Assembly (NCBI RefSeq): GCF_014640155.1
Contig: NZ_BMGK01000001.1
Location: 248,001-312,000 of the forward strand
DNA: 64,000 nt
From: Planktosalinus lacus
GTDB taxonomy: Bacteria > Bacteroidota > Bacteroidia > Flavobacteriales > Flavobacteriaceae
Reading direction: 5' to 3'
Part shown: positions 17,265-25,162 of the stretch, one piece after another
Layout: each line of letters opens with the position of its first letter
Numbering within the stretch: the stretch's first letter is position 1
The notes under the pieces: model-generated
Database searches by the model: none
Seen by the model: the letters and a program-made list of their open reading frames with translations, nothing else
Told to the model about the DNA's origin: nothing
Translations under genes and position numbers: made by a program

Positions 17265-18415
17265 TAGAAACCAAAGTCTTGTTTGATTTTGTCAGCTCTG
17301 TCCAAAAGCATATCTATTGTTATGAACCCAACTTCTTCCAGTTCAAAAGCTGACTGATAGGTGCGCATCGCTTTTTTGGGTTCACCGGTTTCTTCAAAGA
17401 AACGTCCTAAATAGTAGCTTCCTAAAACTGTGTCAGGATGTTCTTTACTGGCCAATTGAGCGACCTGTTCAAGAGATGTCCATTCTTTTTTTCGTTCGGC
17501 AGCTGAGGCAATTGCAATAATATCATTTTCGCGCACCTCTGTTTTAAAACCAAATAAATCTTCAATAGTGGTATATTTTGTCATTAAATACTCAAAGACA
17601 GGCGTTTTAAGATTTAAAATAATTTCGTCATAATCCTTTTTGCTGATTGGTCTGAAAATTGAAAATATTTCTTCCAGTGCTGATGGAATGGCTTTCCCAA
17701 CTAATGAATAATGGGAAGCTCCCTCAAAGTCATCAAAATAATAGTGAATATTTTCCTTATTAATGGTTTTCATATTTTCGTGAAGCTCAAGAGTTACCTC
17801 TCTTATGGGTTTTAAATCGTTGGAGCCAGTTGCCAGATAATAAAATATTTTGTGGGGAGTTTTTGAAAGGCTTTCGGCAATACGACTATCCATCATTGGT
17901 GCTAAATCAGGACTTAATGATAAATATCCATTAAACAATGGTGGGTCTTTAAACAGGTAGTAATTCATAAAATTAGCAGTAAATTCATGACCGACTGCCA
18001 GAATAAATTTTGCTGTTCTGTAATTTTTATCAATATGTGGAATTAATTCCAATCCGATAAATTCAAAAAAATCGGCTCCTTTTTCTGTTGGCAAAAAGTT
18101 GGTCTCGTCATATTGGCCATCAAAGTCGCGTGTGCGTCCTTGCATAATTCCCACAACGATTGCCTCCGGCATTTCTTCCCAATAAGAATAGTAGTCTACA
18201 TTTCCGGCTACGGGTTCAAAAAGGTAGTCTGCATCAAAAACCAATACAATGGGGTATACTTTTTCAGTGTTGGCATCATAATTTCGCGGCAACTGTATTT
18301 TTAACCTTCTGGTTTCCTGAAGCTTAGTTGAATTGAATTCTTCATAAATCACTTGTGATGATAAGCCTGTTACCATAAAAAAGCACAACAGAAGTAGGAT
18401 TAATTTTGCTTTCAT
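17264..18415 (-). CDS. esterase-D-like exported protein lacking the nucleophile serine, with C-terminal TPR-like helices
   Basis: 383 residues with a signal peptide (about 1-21). Residues 30-270 follow the putative esterase (EsterD, PF00756-like) fold: YPIVLVFDADYLF, EAIVVGI, LELIPHIDK and YLSLSPDLAP. At the nucleophile elbow, where G-x-S-x-G is expected, the sequence reads G142-H-E144-F-T-A147, so serine is replaced by glutamate; the later GASHYS histidine is retained. The C-terminal 90 residues (ASKEHPDTVLGSYYLGRFFEETGEPKKAM) look like TPR helices. It is probably a non-catalytic binding protein in the periplasm. One-base overlap with radA suggests co-transcription, but a shared role is not obvious. 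Confidence 0.75.
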   Translation of the reverse strand: MKAKLILLLLCFFMVTGLSSQVIYEEFNSTKLQETRRLKIQLPRNYDANTEKVYPIVLVFDADYLFEPVAGNVDYYSYWEEMPEAIVVGIMQGRTRDFDGQYDETNFLPTEKGADFFEFIGLELIPHIDKNYRTAKFILAVGHEFTANFMNYYLFKDPPLFNGYLSLSPDLAPMMDSRIAESLSKTPHKIFYYLATGSNDLKPIREVTLELHENMKTINKENIHYYFDDFEGASHYSLVGKAIPSALEEIFSIFRPISKKDYDEIILNLKTPVFEYLMTKYTTIEDLFGFKTEVRENDIIAIASAAERKKEWTSLEQVAQLASKEHPDTVLGSYYLGRFFEETGEPKKAMRTYQSAFELEEVGFITIDMLLDRADKIKQDFGF

Positions 18416-18493
18416 CTGTACCTAAATTTTAAATGAGATGTGAAAGGTATAAATTATTTTACTTTTTAATGTAAAATTTCAACCCTATGTAAG

Positions 18494-19477
18494 TTAAATA
18501 TTGGAGCGAGTCGAACTTCTTACCTTATTCAATACAGGAAGTAACAAAAATGAAAGTCCTCCAAGAATGATCACCATCACTGTTTGGGAGGTCCAGACAA
18601 GCCAACCAAATGCAGTACCGGCAGTTTCAGGCACATTAAAAAGCAACAGGATACCGGCAATGAAAAAAGGGTAAGAGCCAAAACCGCCATTTGTAAAGGC
18701 AATAGTGATACTGCCCACAACAAATGATGTGATTACTGCGGCAAGAGAAATGGTGCTGGTTTCATCGAGCGCAAAAATCATTAAGTAATACATTGATAAA
18801 TACATCACCCAAATAAAAATGGTGTGGCCTATAAAGGCCCACTTTTTTTCCATTTTAAAAATACTAAAGACGCCTTCTTTTATGCCCAATAAAAAGTTTT
18901 TGATTTTTAAGCTCAGTGGTGTGTTTGATTTTTTTAAAAAATAAAAAAACAAAAACCCAACAGGAACTGCTATTAGCACTAAAATAAAGAGGTTGAAAGA
19001 ATCAATGGTTTCAGATAAATAGCTTGTCAAGAGTTTGTATTGCAGGCTTAATGTTAGTGCAATGAGAGAAAGTAAAATAACAAAATCTGCAACACGCTCT
19101 GAAATAATGGTTCCAAATGCTTTGTCAAAGGGTACATTTTCATATTTGTTGATCACCAACGCTCTTGAAATTTCACCACTTCTGGGGATAAACAGATTCA
19201 TCAAATAAGTGATATAAATCGCCATCACATTGTTGTGGTATTTGGGTTTATATCCCATTGGCGAAAGCATGTAATTCCATCGGTAAGCCCTTGACAAATT
19301 GCTCAGAATACCAAAGAAAACAGAAATAGCAACAAAGCCATAGTTGGCTTCCTGAAAGTGATTTTTAATTTCTTCAAGTTGTGAAGGTGTAAATTTGTTG
19401 TATGAATACCAAATGAGAAATACCCCCAATAGAAGGGGCAATGCAATTTTAAAAAACTGAATTGTTTTTTTCTTCAA
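18494..19477 (-). CDS. flippase-like integral membrane protein (UPF0104 / LPG synthase TM family)
   Basis: 327 residues, with about eight hydrophobic membrane segments. The motif RAYRWNYML near residue 64, PRSGEISRALVINKYENVPFDKAFGTIISERVADF in the centre (positions about 98-132, where PRSGE and ER are the family hallmarks) and a Gly-rich NGGFGSYPFF region near 263 place it in the lysylphosphatidylglycerol synthase TM/UPF0104 family. No aminoacyl-transferase domain is attached. It lies 2 bases after panD and is almost certainly in the panCD operon. The transported or bound lipid is unknown. Confidence 0.85.
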   Translation of the reverse strand: MKKKTIQFFKIALPLLLGVFLIWYSYNKFTPSQLEEIKNHFQEANYGFVAISVFFGILSNLSRAYRWNYMLSPMGYKPKYHNNVMAIYITYLMNLFIPRSGEISRALVINKYENVPFDKAFGTIISERVADFVILLSLIALTLSLQYKLLTSYLSETIDSFNLFILVLIAVPVGFLFFYFLKKSNTPLSLKIKNFLLGIKEGVFSIFKMEKKWAFIGHTIFIWVMYLSMYYLMIFALDETSTISLAAVITSFVVGSITIAFTNGGFGSYPFFIAGILLLFNVPETAGTAFGWLVWTSQTVMVIILGGLSFLLLPVLNKVRSSTRSNI

Positions 19478-19479
19478 AA

Positions 19480-19830
19480 TTATTTGAGAAGGTTGGTTTT
19501 TTCGTCCGGAAAAATAAGTGCCGGCTTGAATGAGCGGGCCTTTTCAATATCCATCATACCATAAGTGATGAGAATGAGCACGTCACCCACTGCTACTTTA
19601 CGCGCAGCAGCACCGTTCAGAGTTAATTCACCGCTATTTCTAGGGCCTGGAATTGCATAGGTTTCAATACGTTCACCATTGTTATTATTAACAATTTGAA
19701 CTTTTTCACCTTGAATAATATTCGCAGCATCCATTAAATCTTCATCTATAGTAATACTGCCAATATAGTTCAGGTCTGCACCTGTAACTTTTACTCTGTG
19801 AATTTTAGATTTTACAACGTTTACAAACAT
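19480..19830 (-). CDS. panD: aspartate 1-decarboxylase proenzyme
   Basis: 116 residues. PanD makes beta-alanine from aspartate for pantothenate synthesis using a pyruvoyl group. The self-cleavage site Gly24-Ser25 (YIGSITID) is intact, as is the conserved [16 protein letters not shown]-terminus and the NGAAARKV stretch (about 73-80) involved in maturation and catalysis. It follows panC after 13 bases and precedes the flippase gene by 2. Confidence 0.96.
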   Translation of the reverse strand: MFVNVVKSKIHRVKVTGADLNYIGSITIDEDLMDAANIIQGEKVQIVNNNNGERIETYAIPGPRNSGELTLNGAAARKVAVGDVLILITYGMMDIEKARSFKPALIFPDEKTNLLK

Positions 19831-19843
19831 TTTGCAAAGATAA

Positions 19844-20692
19844 TTAATTTAAAGCGATATTATCAATTAAGCGGATTTCTCCTGCAAACACGGCGATAAA
19901 TGCGCGGTATTTTTTATTTTTTTCTTTATTTTTGAGGGGTTGAAGCGTTTCTTCGTCAGCAATTATAAAATATTCAAGTTTGAGTGTTGTGTTGGCTTCA
20001 AAAGTTTCTTCTACTCTCTGAGTAAGTTCATTAACATTTTTTATGCCAAAATCTGCCTGAACTTCAGTTAAAACTTTGTAGATCAACGCTGCCTCTTTAA
20101 ATTGTTTTTCTGAAAGGCGTTTATTTCTTGAACTCATAGCCAATCCCGTGGGTTCTCTCATTATGGGACACGCAATGATTTGTACTGGTATATGCTCAAT
20201 TTCTATAAGTTTTCTTACTATTTGAAGTTGCTGAAAATCTTTTTCTCCAAAATAAGCTTTATTAGGTTCAATAAGTTTAAAGAAAGATTTTAAAACACTG
20301 CCCACACCGTCAAAATGTCCGGGTCTGAAACTTCCCTCCATCTCATGCTCAATGCCTTCAAAGTCAAATTGTATAGTTTGCAAGCCATTTGGATAAATAT
20401 CCTCCACGCGTGGAACATAAATCATCAACTTGTCTTTTAGATGTGATACTATTTGAATGTCCTCTTCAATAGTTCGCGGATAATTTTCAAAATCTTCTTT
20501 ATTGTTAAATTGGGTGGGGTTCACAAATATACTAACCACCACCGTATCATTTTGATTCATTGCACTTTCAATTAATGAAAGGTGACCTTTGTGTAAAGCT
20601 CCCATTGTAGGCACAAAACCAATAGTTTGCTCTTGCTTCTTAATCGCGTTAAGTTTAGGCTTTAGCTCTGAAATTGAATAGTATACTTGCAT
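19844..20692 (-). CDS. panC: pantothenate synthetase
   Basis: 282 residues from the ATG at 20692; a longer in-frame start at 20743 adds 17 residues without family support. PanC condenses pantoate with beta-alanine using ATP. Signatures: [16 protein letters not shown] (27-42, with the His34/His37 nucleotide-binding pair), [24 protein letters not shown] (pantoate binding) and the MSSRNKRLS lobe near 183-191. First gene of panC-panD-flippase, divergent from the GT5-like gene. Confidence 0.96.
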   Translation of the reverse strand: MQVYYSISELKPKLNAIKKQEQTIGFVPTMGALHKGHLSLIESAMNQNDTVVVSIFVNPTQFNNKEDFENYPRTIEEDIQIVSHLKDKLMIYVPRVEDIYPNGLQTIQFDFEGIEHEMEGSFRPGHFDGVGSVLKSFFKLIEPNKAYFGEKDFQQLQIVRKLIEIEHIPVQIIACPIMREPTGLAMSSRNKRLSEKQFKEAALIYKVLTEVQADFGIKNVNELTQRVEETFEANTTLKLEYFIIADEETLQPLKNKEKNKKYRAFIAVFAGEIRLIDNIALN

Positions 20693-20752
20693 TTTTTTTC
20701 TTGAAACGGGGTGCAAACTTAAGATAATCCCTTCAATCTGCATAAATTTTCG

Positions 20753-20760
20753 TAATTTTG
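20753..20760 (+). promoter_or_regulatory. TAnnTTTG -7 element for the GT5-like operon
   Basis: TAATTTTG is a perfect match to the Bacteroidota -7 consensus, 38 bases before the ATG at 20799. The -33 half is not clear. Confidence 0.45.
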
Positions 20761-20798
20761 CGTGTTTTTTAAACCCTAACTTGAATAAAGAAATATTT

Positions 20799-21608
20799 AT
20801 GAAAGATAAAAGAGTCTTGTATGTGTCGTCAGAAGTTATTCCCTATCTACCTGAGACCGAGATTTCTTCAATGTCGTTTGAAGCACCGCGAGCAGTAAAC
20901 AATAAAGAAGGTCAAATAAGAATTTTCATGCCTCGCTATGGCAATATTAATGAAAGAAGGCACCAACTTCATGAGGTGATCAGGCTTTCGGGTATGAACT
21001 TAGTAATCAATGATCTGGACATGCCTTTAATAATTAAAGTTGCATCCATTCCCAAAGAGAGAATGCAGGTTTATTTCATTGAAAATGATGACTATTTCAA
21101 AAGAAAAGCTACTTATGCCGATGAAGACGGCGTTTTTTTTCCTGACAATGATGAACGAGCCATCTTTTTTGCTAAAGGGGTAATAGAAACTGTTAAAAAA
21201 TTAAACTGGTCTCCAGACATAATCCATGTTCATGGCTGGTTGGCATCCTTTCTGCCTTTGTATTTAAAAAAATATTACGGGAACGAACCCTTGTTTGAAA
21301 AAAGTAAAATAGTTACTTCTGTATACAATCAAGGCTTTGAAGGAACGTTAGACAAAGAGGTGATCAATAAAATTGGTTATGACGGAATTGAAGAAGAGGA
21401 TGTCACTGATTTAAAAGAGCCAAACTACAGCAATGTCATGAAAACTGCCATTAAATATTCTGATGCTGTCATTATTGGTTCTGAAGAAATTCCTGCTGAA
21501 ATTGAAACTTATCTTAAAAAGATAGATATACCTGTGTTAAAGTTTCATAATAAAGAAGAATTTCAAGAAGCATATATTGATTTTTACACCTCAAAAGTTT
21601 TAGATTAA
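20799..21608 (+). CDS. short glycogen/starch-synthase-like (GT5 N-terminal domain) protein, probably non-catalytic
   Basis: 269 residues from the ATG at 20799; an in-frame TTG at 20781 is less likely. The sequence follows the N-terminal Rossmann half of glycogen synthase: RVLYVSSEVIPY, IRIFMPRYGNI, YFIENDDYF and DIIHVHGWLASFLPLYLK. The ADP-glucose-binding K-x-G-G-L motif expected after SSEV-x-P is absent (the segment reads YLPETEISSMSFE), and the entire C-terminal GT-B domain is missing; full-length GlgA is about 470 residues. There is no frameshift or leftover coding sequence downstream, so this is a stable short form. It is probably co-transcribed with the DUF4270 gene (23-base gap). Confidence 0.8.
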   Translation: MKDKRVLYVSSEVIPYLPETEISSMSFEAPRAVNNKEGQIRIFMPRYGNINERRHQLHEVIRLSGMNLVINDLDMPLIIKVASIPKERMQVYFIENDDYFKRKATYADEDGVFFPDNDERAIFFAKGVIETVKKLNWSPDIIHVHGWLASFLPLYLKKYYGNEPLFEKSKIVTSVYNQGFEGTLDKEVINKIGYDGIEEEDVTDLKEPNYSNVMKTAIKYSDAVIIGSEEIPAEIETYLKKIDIPVLKFHNKEEFQEAYIDFYTSKVLD

Positions 21609-21631
21609 ATCACCCTTCAAATTTTCTTTAA

Positions 21632-23230
21632 ATGATAATGAAACAAATGAATTCAGTAGTTAAACTTTTTGGTTTCACAATTTTACTAATGACTATTGTT
21701 TCCTGTGCAGAAGATTTTAGTTCTGTTGGAAGTGATATCATAGGAGACCCAAATTTTGAATTCGATCTCTATGAAAATGCATCTATAAAAGCTTATAGCA
21801 GAAGAGCCTACCCAGTTCAAACAAACAACCTGCCTGTATATCAACTAGGTATTTATAATGACCCAGTTTTTGGTAGATCTGAAGCAAGTATTTTGACTCA
21901 GGTTACTATGAATGAGACTAACCCAACTTTTGGCGAAAACCCTGAGATAGAAAAAGTGATATTAGATATCCCTTATTTTTCAACTGCTCAAGGCACAGGA
22001 GATGATGCCACTTATGCTTTAGATTCTATTTTTGGACAAGCTCCTTTTAACCTTTCTGTTTATGAATCCAACTATTATTTAAGAGATTTTGACCCGGCGA
22101 GTGGTTTTGAAGAACCCCAAAAATACTTTTCCAATCAAGGTCCTGTATTTCAAAACTTTCTTGGTCAGTTACTGTTTGAAGAGGCAGAATTTATCCCCAG
22201 TAATGGTGCTGTAATCTTAAACCCTGATACAGATGACGAAGAAAGACTGGCACCAAGATTCAGAGTTGAACTAGGACTGGAAGCAATCAATTTTTTTAAA
22301 GAAAAAATACTTGATCAGGAAGGCACAGATGTTTTGTTGAACAACACCAATTTTAAAAACCACTTAAGAGGATTGTATTTTATTGCTGAAGCAACAGAAA
22401 ATGAGGGCAACTTAAGTTTGCTTGATTTAACAGAAGCCTCTATTGAGATTATCTACACAAAAGATGATCAAAGTACAGGAGGAACCAGTGGTTTAATACC
22501 TCAAGATCCATCAATGGAAGATGATCGAGTGGAGGATACTTTTACATTATCATTTAATGGAATTACGGTCAACACCATAGAAAACAATATACCTTCTGAA
22601 CTGGAGTCTGCACTAAACAACCCCAACCAAAATGGAGAGGAAAACCTTTATCTTAAAGGTGGTACCGGCACGATAACAATCATAGAGCTTTTTGGAGAAG
22701 ACCTGAACAACAACTCGGTATCTGATGAATTGGAAGACCTGAGAGAAAAAAAATGGCTTATCAATGAAGCAAACATCACCTTGAATGTAAACAAAAGCCT
22801 GGTTAACGGAAGTCCTTCAGAACCTGAAAGGATATTTTTATATGACCTTAACAATAACACTGTCTTGATTGATTATCAACTCGATAATATTACCCCCGCA
22901 AATAATTTGGTCAATTTTAAAACCAATCATTTAGGTCGCCTTCAAAGAGATGCATCAGGTAATGGTGAATCCTACCGTATCAGGGTAACAAACCACATTA
23001 GTAATCTTATAAACAAAGATTCTACCAATGTAAAGTTAGGTCTAGTGGTAAGTCAAAATGTAAACATTAGAACCTCACAATCATTGCAAAATGAAATACC
23101 ACCGGGAATAGAATATGCTCCCACCAACAGTGTTATTTCACCCGAAGGAACCGTTCTTTACGGAACCAATTCATCAAGTCCTGATAAAAGTATTAAGCTC
23201 AATATTTACTATACAGAAATCAATAATTAA
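21632..23230 (+). CDS. DUF4270 family outer-membrane lipoprotein
   Basis: 532 residues. Lipoprotein signal with Cys25 (LLMTIVSCAED); alternative in-frame ATGs at 21638 and 21647 would only shorten the leader. The mature part is beta-rich with the DUF4270 pattern: an early DLYENASIKAYSRRAYPVQT stretch, ENPEIEKVILDIPYF and a C-terminal SIKLNIYYTEI end. Function of the family is unknown. It sits between the GT5-like gene and glmS (2-base gap to glmS), a tight cluster suggesting a cell-envelope sugar context. Confidence 0.85.
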   Translation: MIMKQMNSVVKLFGFTILLMTIVSCAEDFSSVGSDIIGDPNFEFDLYENASIKAYSRRAYPVQTNNLPVYQLGIYNDPVFGRSEASILTQVTMNETNPTFGENPEIEKVILDIPYFSTAQGTGDDATYALDSIFGQAPFNLSVYESNYYLRDFDPASGFEEPQKYFSNQGPVFQNFLGQLLFEEAEFIPSNGAVILNPDTDDEERLAPRFRVELGLEAINFFKEKILDQEGTDVLLNNTNFKNHLRGLYFIAEATENEGNLSLLDLTEASIEIIYTKDDQSTGGTSGLIPQDPSMEDDRVEDTFTLSFNGITVNTIENNIPSELESALNNPNQNGEENLYLKGGTGTITIIELFGEDLNNNSVSDELEDLREKKWLINEANITLNVNKSLVNGSPSEPERIFLYDLNNNTVLIDYQLDNITPANNLVNFKTNHLGRLQRDASGNGESYRIRVTNHISNLINKDSTNVKLGLVVSQNVNIRTSQSLQNEIPPGIEYAPTNSVISPEGTVLYGTNSSSPDKSIKLNIYYTEINN

Positions 23231-23232
23231 TT

Positions 23233-25080
23233 ATGTGTGGAATTGTAGGTTATATAGGTCATAGAGAGGCTTATCCTGTAGTGTTAAAGGGTTTGCAACG
23301 TCTTGAATACAGGGGCTATGACAGTGCGGGTGTTGCAATATTTGACGGCAATGAAATAAACCTTTGTAAAACTAAAGGAAAAGTTGCTGATTTGGCACTT
23401 AAGGTGAAAAATGAAATTTCCACTCACGGCACTTTAGCGATAGGGCACACACGTTGGGCGACTCACGGAATTCCTAATGATATCAATTCACATCCACATT
23501 TTTCAAATTCAGGGAACCTGGTTATTATCCATAATGGAATTATTGAAAACTATGGAACTTTAAAAAAAGAACTTATAAAACGAGGTTATATTTTTACTTC
23601 AGACACAGATACAGAGGTTTTGGTCAACCTTATTGAAGATGTCATGAAAAATGAAAAAGTAAAACTCGGAAAAGCTGTTCAGATTGCATTGAACCAGGTT
23701 GTGGGAGCTTATGCCATTGTAGTTTTTGATAAAAATAAACCAAATGAATTGGTTGTTGCAAAACTTGGCAGCCCTTTGGCAATCGGGATAGGCGAAGATG
23801 AATTTTTTGTTGCCAGTGATGCCTCTCCTTTTATTGAGTTTACTAACAATGCCATTTATCTTGAAGATGAAGAAATGGCCGTTATAAGAAGAAATAAAGA
23901 GGTTAAAATCAGAAAAATAAAAGATGACTCTCTTGTTGAGCCTTACATACAAGAATTACAGCTCAACCTAGAACAAATTGAAAAAGGTGGTTTTGACCAC
24001 TTTATGCTCAAAGAAATTTATGAGCAACCCAGCGTTATTAAAGACACCTACAGAGGTAGGCTTTTAGCAGATCAAGGACTTATAAAACTTGGGGGGCTTG
24101 AAGACCATATTCAAAAATTTGTCAATGCAGACAGGATTATTATTATTGGCTGCGGTACTTCCTGGCATGCAGGTTTGGTAGCAGAATATATTTTTGAAGA
24201 CCTTGCCAGAATACCTGTTGAGGTTGAATATGCTTCCGAATTTCGTTACAGAAATCCTATCATAACCGAAAAAGATGTCGTTATTGCTATTTCACAAAGC
24301 GGTGAAACTGCCGATACACTTGCAGCTATTAAATTGGCCAAATCAAAAGGGGCCTTTGTATATGGGGTTTGTAATGTAGTGGGGTCAACAATCTCAAGAG
24401 AAACCCATAGTGGTTCCTATACACATGCCGGTCCCGAAATTGGTGTTGCATCAACAAAAGCCTTTACCACTCAAATAACTGTACTGACCTTAATTGCTTT
24501 AAAACTTGCCAGTGTTAAAGGAACGATTTCTTACAGAGACTATAATATTTACCTGCAGGAGCTTGAGCTAATTCCTGAAAAAGTAGAAAAAGCCCTTTTA
24601 TCTAATGAGCACATAAAAACTGTAGGAGAGGTTTTCAAAAATGCCAGAAACTTTCTTTATTTGGGAAGGGGTTATAACTTTCCGGTAGCATTGGAAGGCG
24701 CCCTTAAACTAAAAGAGATTTCATACATCCATGCCGAAGGCTATCCTGCGGCCGAGATGAAACATGGTCCTATTGCATTAATTGACGAAGAAATGCCTGT
24801 GGTTGTCATTGCTGTAAACAGTAATCACTATGATAAAGTTGTAAGTAATATTCAGGAAATCAAATCCAGAAAAGGTGTTATTATCGCCATTGTTTCTGAA
24901 GGAGATACAACAGTTAAAGAAATGGCAGATTATGTCATTGAAGTTCCAAACACACCAGAATCACTGACTCCTTTGATTACAACTATTCCACTGCAATTGT
25001 TGTCATACCATATTGCTGTTATGCTCAATAGAAATGTGGATCAACCCAGAAATTTAGCAAAATCTGTCACGGTAGAATAA
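23233..25080 (+). CDS. glmS: glutamine-fructose-6-phosphate aminotransferase (isomerizing)
   Basis: 615 residues. Makes glucosamine-6-phosphate, the first step to UDP-GlcNAc for peptidoglycan and LPS. Met1-Cys2 leaves Cys2 as N-terminal nucleophile of the glutaminase domain (1-240; HTRWATHG and HNGIIENY motifs). Two SIS sugar-isomerase domains follow (GCGTSWHAG near 308; ISQSGETADTLAA near 353; LGRGYNFPVALEGALKLKE near 476) and the family C-terminal end is LAKSVTVE. Second from a compact envelope-related cluster. No glmS riboswitch is expected or seen because the upstream gap is 2 bases. Confidence 0.97.
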   Translation: MCGIVGYIGHREAYPVVLKGLQRLEYRGYDSAGVAIFDGNEINLCKTKGKVADLALKVKNEISTHGTLAIGHTRWATHGIPNDINSHPHFSNSGNLVIIHNGIIENYGTLKKELIKRGYIFTSDTDTEVLVNLIEDVMKNEKVKLGKAVQIALNQVVGAYAIVVFDKNKPNELVVAKLGSPLAIGIGEDEFFVASDASPFIEFTNNAIYLEDEEMAVIRRNKEVKIRKIKDDSLVEPYIQELQLNLEQIEKGGFDHFMLKEIYEQPSVIKDTYRGRLLADQGLIKLGGLEDHIQKFVNADRIIIIGCGTSWHAGLVAEYIFEDLARIPVEVEYASEFRYRNPIITEKDVVIAISQSGETADTLAAIKLAKSKGAFVYGVCNVVGSTISRETHSGSYTHAGPEIGVASTKAFTTQITVLTLIALKLASVKGTISYRDYNIYLQELELIPEKVEKALLSNEHIKTVGEVFKNARNFLYLGRGYNFPVALEGALKLKEISYIHAEGYPAAEMKHGPIALIDEEMPVVVIAVNSNHYDKVVSNIQEIKSRKGVIIAIVSEGDTTVKEMADYVIEVPNTPESLTPLITTIPLQLLSYHIAVMLNRNVDQPRNLAKSVTVE

Positions 25081-25105
25081 TTTCTTTTTTAGAAAAATCA
25101 AATTG

Positions 25106-25137
25106 TTGCCTTATCTAATGAAAATTAGCTATATTGT
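25106..25137 (+). promoter_or_regulatory. possible promoter before the TonB-dependent receptor
   Basis: TTG (25106-25108), 21 bases, then TATATTGT (25130-25137), an imperfect match to TTG/N19-21/TAnnTTTG, 25 bases before the ATG at 25163. Confidence 0.3.
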
Positions 25138-25162
25138 TGTCGCTAATTAATAAACATAAGAT

